DNA of 64,000 nt. Origin: Tricholoma matsutake (Eukaryota > Basidiomycota > Agaricomycetes > Agaricales > Tricholomataceae). This document shows, piece by piece, positions 43,601-54,300 of this stretch. Numbering within the stretch: position 1 is the stretch's first letter; each line of letters starts with the position of its first letter. A program made the translations under genes and the position numbers. The stretch spans positions 6,758,001-6,822,000 of the forward strand of contig AP026538.1 of the NCBI GenBank assembly GCA_026075535.2, read 5' to 3'. Below the pieces are notes generated by a model. It saw nothing but the letters and a program-made list of their open reading frames with translations, did no database searches and was not told where the DNA came from.

Positions 43601-44374
43601 CGGCCTGGAGGCGGAGGAGTATTGTCTTCTGTCTCTATCTTGAGGTTGTAAGACCGATGCGGAGGAAGGGTATCTGCTTTAGTCTTATTAAAGACATCAG
43701 CAAATTTGTGATACTCAGGCGGAATCTCGGAAAGGTCAGAAGAGTTAGCGGAATGGGCGGAGCGGGCAGATAACCCTTCTGGAGCAAAGGTCATCTGAAA
43801 AGCTACTGCCCCAGGAAGTTTTGCTAGCATGCGCATAAGCGGCAGCGTTGATGAAGCAGATGTCGGGAGGTGTAAACTTAGGAGGAATGGGGGGTTCAGA
43901 AAGTGCGGAAGAGTCAAGGATTTCTACTGGAAGATTCAGGGACAAAGGTGACGTCAGGGGTGCTGGACCTCTATGATCTGCAGAGCAGAAAGCGAGTTTG
44001 CTTGAAGACCAGTCAATCAACGGATTGTATTGCTTCAGCCAGTTATGACCGAGTACGGCGGAACAGGAAGAGTCGAGCGAGGTTACATAAAATGACAAAT
44101 TGAATACTTCACCAGCAGGGAAGGTGACTGGAAGTTTGATGATCTGAGTTATGGTGGAGTTGCAAGTTCCATCAAAGAGTCGTAAACCGATCGGGTTAAT
44201 GGATTCCATGCTGAGTTGGTTATTCAACATGAAAGAGGAGTCAAGGAAGCAGTGGGAGGAGCCAGAGTCAATAAGGGTTTGCAAAGGGGTGGAAGATTCG
44301 GGGAAGGTTAAAAGAATGGTTAAGGAGTCAGGGTTGGAAAGAGTGGACACGTTGAGACAAATGTAGGCAGCCAA
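40683..44374 (-). pseudogene. gypsy E pol: protease, RT, RNase H, integrase, chromodomain (broken)
   Basis: Protease: TLIDSGSSHCFLDSSF (about 44280-44240). [16 protein letters not shown] and the YLDD active site in [12 protein letters not shown]. RNase H: DKELLAI then VTDHKNLEYFSTTKLL. Integrase: zinc site with CKSCTTCKRSK, then SMDFIEQLP, CDRGSEFVS and GDGQTERLNQTLEQYLRIF. Chromodomain: YEIAKVLDSKVDN, a TGA at 40878-40880, then ILYLVRWEGYQ. Other TGA at 43441-43443. Frameshifts near 43825, 42625 and 42025. The RT carries an in-frame 36-bp insertion (42911-42954) between two copies of GGCCAGTC, adding about 12 residues after MLDWP. Confidence 0.92.
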
Positions 44375-44430
44375 GTGGGTAAGGTCAACGCAACCCCCAG
44401 CCCCAATGGCTGTATCCTGAGGGTTGCAGA

Positions 44431-45810
44431 CTATTTTTCTGAGTCTGTAGTCTCAGGAACGACAGTGGATGCACGGGCTTTTGCAGCTTTGGATTTCGGG
44501 CAGTTTCCTGCTACATGCCCTTCCTCACTGCAGTAGAGACAAAGTCTTTCCCACATGCGACGTTCTCGTTCATCCGCAGTAAGTCTGCTGTTCTTCCCCA
44601 ACTTGTCGGAGATGGACAACTTGGAAGTGTTCTTTGTTGTGGAGGGCTGCTGGTTGGAGGAGTTTCCCCGAGGAGAGCTCGACGAGGATTGATTGGTGGA
44701 CTGGGAGGAACCTTTGGGGGTGTCCTTCTTGATAGGGTTAGAAGAGTTCCTGGAATTCTTAGTTTCAAACCAGGTTTCATCTTCCTGCATCCAGTAGATA
44801 TTGTCACAGTCCTGCACTTTCAGGCACAGTCCTGCAAGGGTGTCAGGTTTACCACCCCGAAGGACTTCTATACAAAGTCGGAGCAGAAGACCACGGAAAT
44901 AGTGGTCACAGAGGGCTGCCTCATTCCAGTTGACCCTAGAAGCTAATTCCCAAAAGTCAACATTATACTTTGTGATGCAACCACTTTTCTTCATTGCTAA
45001 ATCAGAAAGAGCTTTTTCCACATCCCCGAGCGGGTCGTGTGGGCCAAAGTTACTCTCTAGTTTGGCAAGAAAAGCCTCATAATCCCACATCCAGTGTGCA
45101 GAATCGGTCAGGTCGTTAAGACCGGGCTCAAACCAGCTGAGAGCTGATCCCTTGAGATAAGAAAGGATAAATATGATCTTTTTCTCATCAGAAGAAAATA
45201 TGTGCGGACGGTCGTGGAAATGAAGGTTACACGAGACTAGGAAGTCTCTAAATTTCTTTGGGTTGGAGCCATCGAAGGTGTCGGGGTCACGAACTTTGAT
45301 TTTCTCGGTCTTGGGTGCGTTATTTTGTCGGAGGGTGCGGATACTCTCCAAGAGGTTGTAAAGAACATCTATGAACCTATCCCCTGGATCAGGGTTTCCC
45401 CCCGCGGGAGGTTGATTGTCAGGATCATTGAGATTGGGGTCACCCCCAGGGCTGTCCAGACCACTAGGGTCATTGGGTCTGCCAGGAGGTCTGTCCTCTA
45501 GACCACGATCTTCCAACCCATAGGGTTCAGGCTGGTTGATGCCCCCTACGTACTCAATGGGAGTCGTGGGTCAGGGTTCTTCCAGATTTGCAGGAGATTG
45601 TTGAGCTTGAGTAGACATGAGGTTTGCACTGATTGATGGGGCTCCGAAACTGATTTGTTGGAAAATGTTGGAAGGTCTGGAAGTTACTCTGAATGTTGAG
45701 GCGGGTCGTGGGCTAGGAAGTGTGGATTGCTGGATTGCAGAGATCCCTGGAATGGTACCGGCGTGCTGAGAATTTCTGGTTGTGCGCTGGCGAGTTTTGG
45801 TTGGGGTCAT
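44431..45810 (-). pseudogene. gypsy E gag (one TGA)
   Basis: One frame from ATG 45810 (MTPTKTRQRTTRN) to TAG 44431-44433, with a TGA at 45571-45573. The N-terminal part is basic and Ser/Pro-rich, then an acidic Pro/Gly/Asp linker, then the gag core (DPDTFDGSNPKKFRDFLVSC, FILSYLKGSALSWFEP), then basic Ser-rich sequence and one zinc knuckle, CLYCSEEGHVAGNC. The capsid core begins after the TGA, so a product starting at a later ATG could still form the core. Pol follows in a different frame. Confidence 0.88.
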
Positions 45811-45847
45811 AGGAGAAGAGACGAGTGAAGTGGGAGTTCATATATAC

Positions 45848-46551
45848 TGTTAAGAACTGATCCTAGAGGCCACTTCGGAATCCGTCCGGACACTTCGGGT
45901 GATGATAGCGGGAGATTGTTGGGTTGATGCAGATTCTGCAGGAGGGGGAATGGAAAGGACTTGGCTTCAGCTTGTAAGAAGCTGTGCCCTTCACCTCGTC
46001 TGGTGTCCTAATTTCAAGTCGAGGGTTTAGAGGTAGGAGCAGGAAGTGTGGGTAAATGCAGGGAGGAGTACGGAGGGACTTAGGTTGAGTTCAGATGAGA
46101 CTAGAACTTCGGAGGGAGACTAGAGGTTGAGTCGAATGTAGTTCAGACTCTTAGAGGACAGGGGTTGGAGTAGAAGGAGGTTTTAGATTGGCAGGGTAAA
46201 GTCGAGTCTATGTCGATATATGAACTGAGGAATACAAAGCAAAACTAACTAAGCTTAAATACTAGAGTCCGTAATAATGTGGAACAGGAACAAAGACTGC
46301 GGCAGTATCTCAACTACGTAGATAAATTACCTATGGGAGCTGCACAGGAATCCATAGTCGAATTTTCAATAGAGACAGCAGCCTTGGAAAGGCAGCCGTG
46401 GATGCTGTACAAGGCGGCCTGATGCACAGCAGCGTGGGCAGTGCAAGGCAGCCAGGAATGAAATTGGGAGGCGTAGACAAAAGTCATGTTTGACATGCAG
46501 GAAAGAGTCGGATGGATGCGGGTTCCGATCGGGCGAGGAACATTCTTGACA
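45848..46551 (-). repeat. gypsy E 5' LTR (704 bp)
   Basis: Partner of 38801-39505, followed by GTGTC. The base run across its inner edge (45842-45872) also occurs inside the element's RT gene (42921-42951). A clear tRNA primer site next to the LTR was not identified. Confidence 0.95.
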
Positions 46552-46556
46552 GTGTC

Positions 46557-48130
46557 ACCCTAACACCTCCTTTCTAGTGTTTGAAAGTCCGGTTGCATGG
46601 ACCAAAAAAAAAACTGGCAACTGAATCGAACCAAACTGCAGTCTAGTCCATGTTGCAGGTGTGGTTGTAGTAGTTGTGGACCAGTTCAGTTGCCAGTTGT
46701 GTGGTTTTAAAAATATTTATAGACTGGGTAAAGACCAGTCTTTTAATATGCAAATAACTACATAATATATCTACCTTATCATCTATATAAATATATATTA
46801 CAATGTAGAGGGTGGGCATGCCCAAGCAAAATGGAAGAAATGTGAGGGGTTTATATACTGTCTGGGTGTGCACTGACCATTTGCCAATGTTTGTGTGCAA
46901 AGTGGTAATTTGCACATTGTTTATCCATGCCTTGTATCGCTACCACAAACAATGCCAACCACTAACCATCTCCCCCACCTCCCTTCTCCCACCTCTCTCA
47001 CCACCATGTCTAATATGTCCCCCTCAACATAAACTGCCACCTCAACTACCTACACCCCTTCAACCAGAAGAAAGGGCAACATGCGCAGTGCCAAACATGC
47101 CACATCATACACATTATAGGTGTTTGACAAGTGATGCCCATATTGCATGGTCTCAAAACATAGTAAGTAACTTTCTTTTTGTTCTTCCATTGTTCTATTT
47201 ACTACTAACAGTGTTTATCATAGGTTTAAACTTTGCTATCACCAATGATGACCCCACTGCACCTACGACACCTCCCCATCTAAATGGGATGCAAGGTCAT
47301 CAACAGCCACCTGAACAACTATGGGGAGCAGGGGTGACACCAGGAACAGGTCAAGGTGCCAGTGCAGTGGCATACATGCAAAGTAAGCACATCACAACCC
47401 TGTAAACTCACCACATCATCACTGACCCCCCCCTACTGCCCATCAAAATAGGAAACAGCACTGCAACAATGACATGTGGCCCTATACCAGCAACAGTGAA
47501 GTCCACGACAACTCCAACAACACCAGCATCAGCACCAATGCCGCCAACATCCTGAAAATGTGACAGCAGGGAGGCCCCAACACAGCACCACCACCCTGCA
47601 TGTGAGCAACTGCTCACAGGGGGAGATGGAGGTGCTGACGATGATGATGACTGTCACTACCACTTTCGACAGTGGTCAACAACGACAGTGATGGAGAACA
47701 ACAGCGATGGAGAACAACAATGGACCACACCAACAACAGATGACAGGGTGACACAGAAGTGCCTGAATGAACAATGACTGGTGCAATGGGGATGGATGAT
47801 GCCGACAATGCCCCCACCTCCACCTCCAACATTCACTCAATGCCCCTGCCACCCCCCATACTCATTTGAAACACGGGATGGTGGGGGTAGTTTCTTTTTT
47901 TTCATGTGCTCCCCTCACACATCCTGTGAGGGGATTATTATTTTTCTTTCTTTTATTATCCATAGCACCCCTCCACTGCTGCAAGCCTCTGCTTGCAGGG
48001 TGTGAATTTAGTAGTAATATGATTGTAATGTACTTATATAGCTCACTTTGTACCCTGTCTGGACTGGTTTGCAACTGGTTATGACCAGTCTACTCATGAA
48101 CTGGTCTATGACCAGTTCATTAACTGTTAG
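46557..48130. other. unassigned repetitive stretch, possibly a DNA transposon
   Basis: Both edges carry 'CCCTAACA' words in inverted orientation (46558-46566 and about 48124-48132) and inner 'accagt/actggt' words, also found in the hairpin at 20061-20195. The plus-strand frame 46812-47405 (197 residues) is Pro/Thr-rich with no motif; 47260-47880 is Pro/Thr/Asn-rich low complexity. A palindromic 'cctcacacatcctgtgagg' lies near 47915. No target duplication and no transposase seen. Confidence 0.3.
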
Positions 48131-48272
48131 GGATGCTCCTTGATCCAGTACTGCCACCATCTAGAACTTTTCCCATGGTACGAACACCGTTGTGAGAGGG
48201 GAGACGGGCGAATATCGAGGATAGCATAGTGTCAATAAACACTTAAATCCCACTTACTCTATACTCTTTACC

Positions 48273-50036
48273 ATGTCACAATCACCAATACCTACCGCTC
48301 CGAATACCAGACAGAAGACCACAACAGCAACGCTAAGAAAACCCAGGAAAGATCTAGAAGAGGCCGATGGCCTCAACACCTCTATACAATCGAAACAACA
48401 AGCCATCGCATACTTAACGGCAGGAGACTACATCACACCTGGTAAACAATTTGATCTACATATACTATCTCACATCCTTCTACAGTTTGGGGTTACTAAT
48501 AGACTCCCAAAACCCGTGACAGACAGCATCAGAGCAGTTGCTTTCCTCATGGAAGATGCACACATACAACAGATCACGGATAACGTAGCCATGGGAGTCA
48601 AAGCACTACTCACTGACCACATGGAGGCCTTCGGCGTGAGCATAGATGATATGAGAGATGCTGTTGAACATGTAACAAATGCAGCAAGGTCGATCATGGG
48701 TAAGATGGATGAACTCAACGACGGATTCCAGGAGACAGCGGACCAGCTGGCCCAGGCCACGCAGGAGCTCATGGAGAAAGCAATGACCACCACTAACAAT
48801 GCAACGAACACACCAATAGAGACACCAATTACTTATGCAGCGGTGGTACAACAACCAACTCACCCAGATTGCACTGCGATCATAGCGAAGGGGCAGAACA
48901 CAGCTAAGCAAATTATCATTCAGAAAGACCGAAACATCACTGACAACGCACTTGAAAGCCTAACAGAGAAGGACCTGGTAACGAAGGCAAACACGGTGCT
49001 CAATCTCATGGGTTACAAGAGTCTCGACAGACCATATCAAACAACGTTCATCGGGGCGAAGAAGTTGAGGAACAGAAACATCATCTACCAGCTGAACTCA
49101 GAAGAAGCAGCGGTGTGGCTGCAAAGCCCAGATGTGCAGAAATCCTTCATGGCGCACTTTGGAGGCACCTCGAACATTCGGAATAAGCTCTACTACAGGA
49201 TAGTGGAATTTGTCCCAACCACCTTCAATGCAGGATCCAGTTTCATGCATGCAAAGTTAGAAGAAACAAACCAGCTGAATGAAGGCTCAATCGCATTCTC
49301 AAAGTACATCAAGCCCCCACACCTGCGAACGAGCGGACAGAAGGTAGCGCACATAACTATCGGCTTCCTCAATCGGGACATGGCCAATACTGCCATATGG
49401 GACAGCCTATTCATAGAAGGCAAACACGTAACTGTAAGGAAGATGCTTGCCGAGCCGAGACGATGCCTCAAATGTCAAAAGTTTGGACACCACATACCAG
49501 ACTGCAAGGTGGAAAAGGACATCTGTGCACACTGCAGCGGGGACCACCACACCTCACAGTGCAAAATTACTGACCAAGATGCATTTAACTGTGCGAACTG
49601 TTTGGGCAAGACCAGAAAAGGACATGGGGCAGCTGACAGAAACTGCCCAACTTTTACATTAGAAAAAGGTAAAGTAGAGATGCGAGTACCAGAGAACAAG
49701 TACAAATTCTTCCCCATGGCCTACGACCCCCAGTCATGGAGACTACTAATGGAGCCTGCACCACAAACTGAACCGCAACGTCAAATCCCCCAATACAGCA
49801 CAGGTTTCGGACCCCCTAGCACAGACACCAGACACCAACAGCGCTTCATGGAAGACTGGCAGACAATTCAGCGACAGCGAGGCAGACACCACATTTCACA
49901 GGGAAGACGACAAGGAGCGTCACACGATGTCCACATGGGAACTAATGTAGGCACTGCAGATAATGGCTGGCCGACAAGACCTGCCCAAACCACGATAGAA
50001 ACCTACTTCCAAAACCCAACAGCAACACAGAACTGA
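48273..50036 (+). CDS. LINE ORF1, gag-like zinc-knuckle protein
   Basis: 587 residues with no internal stop. RNA-binding protein of the LINE particle. The N-terminal region is Thr/Lys-rich, then helical segments (DDMRDAVEHVTNAARSIMGK, DELNDGFQETADQLAQATQE) likely for multimerisation, then TYAAVV. A basic domain precedes three C-terminal zinc knuckles: CLKCQKFGHHIPDC (C-x2-C-x4-H-x4-C), CAHCSGDHHTSQC, and a longer CANC ... H ... C. ATG at 48273 follows a short leader. It stops 94 bp before the endonuclease ATG. Intact, unlike every pol frame in the window. Confidence 0.85.
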   Translation: MSQSPIPTAPNTRQKTTTATLRKPRKDLEEADGLNTSIQSKQQAIAYLTAGDYITPGKQFDLHILSHILLQFGVTNRLPKPVTDSIRAVAFLMEDAHIQQITDNVAMGVKALLTDHMEAFGVSIDDMRDAVEHVTNAARSIMGKMDELNDGFQETADQLAQATQELMEKAMTTTNNATNTPIETPITYAAVVQQPTHPDCTAIIAKGQNTAKQIIIQKDRNITDNALESLTEKDLVTKANTVLNLMGYKSLDRPYQTTFIGAKKLRNRNIIYQLNSEEAAVWLQSPDVQKSFMAHFGGTSNIRNKLYYRIVEFVPTTFNAGSSFMHAKLEETNQLNEGSIAFSKYIKPPHLRTSGQKVAHITIGFLNRDMANTAIWDSLFIEGKHVTVRKMLAEPRRCLKCQKFGHHIPDCKVEKDICAHCSGDHHTSQCKITDQDAFNCANCLGKTRKGHGAADRNCPTFTLEKGKVEMRVPENKYKFFPMAYDPQSWRLLMEPAPQTEPQRQIPQYSTGFGPPSTDTRHQQRFMEDWQTIQRQRGRHHISQGRRQGASHDVHMGTNVGTADNGWPTRPAQTTIETYFQNPTATQN

Positions 50037-50130
50037 GTCCGATGGGGAGACCAGGACAACGATACCAGGACATTCACACAAACTGAAGGAAGCCACACGA
50101 ACAGAGAGCCCTCCCCCATTGAATATATTG

Positions 50131-51116
50131 ATGCCTGAAAACCGACAAGCTGAGACCAGACAAAGACACATCCAAATGTGCCAACAGAACATTAACAAAT
50201 CACTCATAAGCCAGCTGGACTTACTGGTAAGTCTAAGACGCAACACATATGACATCTGCGCAATACAGGAACCATACATCGACTTCAATGGCAAATCACG
50301 AGCTAACCAACAGTGGATTACCGTATACCCCAATACCCACAAGGACCACCCACAAGCAATGAGAGCGGCAATACTAATTAATACTAATATATCTACAGAT
50401 GCCTGGAAGCAGATACACTTTCAACACCCAGATATTACAGCAATAGAACTCATAGGGGAATTCGGAACATTATGCATAACCAACATATATAACGATGGTA
50501 ACAATAATGGCATGCTAACCCACCTGTCTGCATACATGCGGGACCGCGAACAACAGAGATACACCACAGGCCCACTACACACCATGTGGCTAGGCAACTT
50601 CAACCGTCACCACCTCCTATGGGACGAAGCCCGAAACACACATCTCTTCACGCGAGAAAACCTAGAATTAACACAACCCCTGCTCAACATGTTAGGAAGA
50701 CACAATATGAAAATGGCCCTCCCGGCATACACCCCAACACTACGAGCTCACAACACGGGGAATCACACTAGAGTGGACAACGTCTTCTGCAGTGCGGGCC
50801 TACTGAATGCGATAGTCAAATGCGACACAGACGACGAATCACGCCCAGTGAAAACGGACCACTACCCCATCGTAACACGAATAGATATCTATGTGCCAAG
50901 AGTCAAATTAACGCCCAGACACAATTTCAGACGAGCGGACTGGACAGAACTGGTAAAAACTCTAAAAGTGAACCTAGCTAACCTCCCTCCGCCCACAGAA
51001 ATACACACGATCCAGAGCTTCAACAAAAACTCAGAGCGCTAAACGAAGCGATACAAGACGCCATAAACAAGAACGTGGAACTGTCGAAACCGAGCCCATA
51101 CTCGAAACGGTACCAG
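50131..51116 (+). pseudogene. LINE endonuclease domain (truncated ORF2)
   Basis: Apurinic-type endonuclease/exonuclease/phosphatase fold that nicks the target DNA. Motifs in order: QQNINKS, AIQEPY, ITNIYND, LGNFNRHH, RVDNVF and KTDHYPI. The catalytic GDFN reads GNFN (codon 50596-50598), a G-to-A change in a former CpG, so activity is doubtful. A one-base deletion in an A run near 51020 shifts the frame and gives a stop at 51040-51042; the proper frame reads on (LRALNEAIQDAINK) to the breakpoint. No reverse transcriptase follows. The first frame codon (50119) is TTG; ATG is 50131. Confidence 0.85.
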
Positions 51117-51362
51117 GTAAGTAGTACACTACCACTGCATGGTCTTGTCATTGCAACATTCACTTTTGAAGACCACAACTGGTGAATTGAAGGTCTTTCA
51201 TATTACAATTATGTAGTTGGCATGGATATCAAGCAAGTATCCTTGCCCCATTAGTGAAATCAAGTTTATATAATTTATTTTTTGTTTGTTTGTGATGAAA
51301 TTCACTCATCAATTTAAATAAATAACTATGTGACTGGTGATGAAGCGTGACTCGATTTGATC
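51117..51362 (+). promoter_or_regulatory. MTR4 upstream region
   Basis: 246 bp between the LINE breakpoint and the MTR4 start codon. AT-rich with a 'gtttatataattta' run at 51263-51277 that could act as a TATA-like core. The stretch starts with a consensus 5' splice site (CAG at 51114-51116, GTAAGT at 51117-51122). Transcript start not determined. Confidence 0.4.
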
Positions 51363-54300
51363 ATGAACTCGACAGACCTGTTCTCATTTCTCAGTGAAAC
51401 CGCGCCAGAAGACGAGCATGGTTCTGAACAAGATATCTTGGAGACCGTACCTGCCCGGTCGCCTACTATCACTGCCCACAAGAGGAAGGCGGAGTCAGAT
51501 GACGACTTTCCAGGTTATGTGCCAAAGAACGGGAACACCACGGTCTATGGTGTGGGTGACGAGCCTGAGTCTGTGTATAAGAAACCGCGAATGGGAGAAA
51601 TAATGTTGCCCAATGCTCCTCGCAAAAGGTCATCTGCTGGAGATGGAGACATTTCAGTTGTTCCACCACAACTTGGGGATACTGTGATAATGCAAGATGT
51701 CAACAACGATCCTGGCCCCTCGGCACCCAAGAGAGCACGTATGGCCTCTCCGAAACCAATGTTGTTGGATGATTTCGAGACTGAAGCCAAGCGGGAGGTG
51801 CCAGCGAGTGCTGGATTGACCGGCAATGTGGATACTGGGACGCGATTAGAGCTTAAGCACCAGGTGCGCTCTTAGTACAAGTTGTACTGAGTTTTGTTTT
51901 CAAACGGTGTATGATTCAATCAGGTGCGCCACCAAGTCGTTGTGCCTCAAGGTTATAATTACACTCCGATATCCAAACATGTCCCGCCTATGAAACCTGA
52001 TCGCCAATACAAATTCGAGCTAGATCCTTTCCAGAAAGTGTCTATACATGCTATTCAGCGAAATGAGAGCGTTTTAGTCTCGGCCCATACAAGTGCAGGA
52101 AAGACGGTTGTTGCGGAATATGCTATTGCTCAATGCTTGAATAATAAGCAGAGGGTGATATACACCAGTCCTATCAAAGTGCGTTGCTTTTCTTGAATGA
52201 ACGTCGTGCCAATATTTTTTGCAGGCTTTGAGCAATCAGAAGTATCGTGAGATGCTTGCAGAGTTCGGCGACGTAGGGCTTATGACTGGAGACGTGACTA
52301 TCAATCCATCTGCAACATGTTTGGTGATGACTACTGAAGTATGCGAGTTTTTGTAACTGCATTCTTCTAACTCAACTTGATCGCTAGATTCTAAGGTCCA
52401 TGCTTTATCGCGGTTCCGAAATCATGCGAGAAGTTGCATGGGTAATTTTTGACGAAATCCATTATATGCGAGACAAGGAAAGAGGTGTGGTCTGGGAAGA
52501 AACAATTATTCTACTTCCTCATACTGTGCGCTACGTTTTTCTTTCCGCCACCATCCCCAACGCCATGGAGTTCGCCGAATGGATTTGCAAGTCTCATGAA
52601 CAGCCCTGTCATGTGGTGTACACGGACTTTAGGCCGACTCCTCTTCAACATTATCTCTTTCCTGCTGGTGATGAAGGCATATACCTAGTGGTGAACGAGA
52701 AAGGGGAGTTCAGGGAGGATAATTTTTCAAAAGCAATGGGCAAATTGCAAGATAACATGGGTGAGGATCCTGCGGATCCAAAGGGAGCTAAAGGGAAGAA
52801 AGGAAAAACAAACAAAGGCGGTGAAAAGAAGGGTGAGCAGAAAGTCACTCTGTTTGTTGTGCACTTATATCCCATATATAGGCTCGTCTGATATATCGAA
52901 AATTATTCGAATGATTATGCTCAAAAATTACAATCCGGTCATTGTCTTTGCCTTTAGCAAACGCGAATGCGAAGGGCTGGCATTGACCATGTCTAAATTC
53001 GAATTCACCTCGACGGATGAACAGGGACTTGTTACCAATATATTCAACAACGCTATCGAGAATCTTTCTCCCGACGACAGGCAGCTACCTCAAATCACAA
53101 ACCTCCTTCCACTTCTCCGTCGCGGTATTGGCATTCACCATGGAGGACTTCTTCCTATCCTCAAGGAGGTTATTGAGATCTTATTCCAGGAAGGGTTGAT
53201 CAAGGCGCTGTTTGCGACAGAAACGTTCTCGATCGGTCTTAATATGCCTGCGAAAACTGTGGTATTTACGACGACGCGCAAGTTTGACGGGCGAGAGTTC
53301 AGGACCTTGTCCTCAGGCGAGTATATACAAATGTCTGGACGTGCTGGGCGGCGTGGTTTGGACGATCGAGGAGTAGTGATTATGATGTGCGACGAGAAGC
53401 TGGACCCGTCATCTGCGAAGATGATGGTGAAGGGAGAGGCTGATAGACTTGATTCTGCGTTCCACTTGGGGTACAACATGATATTGAACTTGATGAAAGT
53501 GGAGGGAATCAGCCCTGAATTCATGCTTGAGCGGTGTTTCTTCCAGTTCCAAAGTAGTGCGGGTATTCCCAAACTGGAGAACGGTATGTGATGCTTCACT
53601 TAGTTCATACATCCCTGATCAGAATCCACTTAGATCTAATGAAGGAAGAGGAATCTAGGAGTAAAACCGTTATACCACGCGAACAGCTCGTAGCAGAGTA
53701 TTATGGATATCGGGAACAACTCGACCAGATGGCAGCAGATTTCCGGGAAGTGGTCACGCATCCTACTTACGCCTTGCCCTTCCTGCAGACCGGTCGCCTG
53801 GTGAAAGTTAAATACGAAAAGTTGGATTTTGGATGGGGGGTGATAATAAATTATCAGAAACGTTTACCTCCCAAGGTATGCTTCATACACCTTTAAACAT
53901 CGTTTGAATTGACTTCCTGCCGCAGAACAGACCTATGCCCAAGCCTAACGAATTACCTCCCCACGAACAGTACATCATTGACGTTCTTCTCAACTGTGCA
54001 ATAGGTGGCACTGTATCCAAGGACCGCAGCAATGTGACGGCCACACCGGGTGGCGTGCAGCCGTGTCCAAGTGGGCAGAAGGGTATCCCACTCGTTGTCC
54101 CAGTATTGTTATCGACGATCGAAGGTATCAGCCATCTGCGTCTGTTCCTTCCCAAGGACTTGCGGCCAGATCAAGCAAGGGAGACTGTGTGGAAAAGTGT
54201 TTTAGAGGTCCATCGACGCTTCTCGGATGGAATTGCCCTACTAGATCCAATACAGAACATGGGAATTAAGGATGATAAGTTCAAGGAACTCATCAAGGTA

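Larger units (their letters stand above)
38801..46551 (-). mobile_element. Ty3/gypsy element E, complete boundaries
   Basis: 7,751 bp. LTRs 38801-39505 (3') and 45848-46551 (5'), target duplication GTGTC at 38796-38800 and 46552-46556. Minus-strand order: gag, protease, RT, RNase H, integrase with chromodomain, then an extra spliced gene on the opposite strand (39643-40631), polypurine tract (taagggggaaatac) and 3' LTR. Pol has frameshifts near 43825, 42625 and 42025 and TGA stops, so this copy is inactive. Confidence 0.96.
48131..51116 (+). mobile_element. LINE, 5' half only (3'-truncated)
   Basis: Untranslated start (about 48131-48272), ORF1 (48273-50036) and endonuclease ORF (50131 to about 51116). 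It ends inside the spacer before RT (KPSPYSKRY), and MTR4 upstream sequence follows. The RT/RNase H half is absent here. The separate minus-strand copy at 20196-23425 begins a few residues later, so the two copies together cover the family. LINEs normally lose the 5' end, so this copy probably lost its 3' half by deletion. Confidence 0.8.

Noticed and set aside
231..45573. TGA read as an amino acid (code change or readthrough) in the pol genes
   Set aside because: The host genes use TGA or other stops normally and have no internal TGA; the stops fit CGA-to-TGA mutation and differ in place between elements.
46812..47405. 197-residue plus-strand ORF
   Set aside because: Low-complexity Pro/Thr text with no motif, probably intron-like or non-coding parts; no support for a gene.
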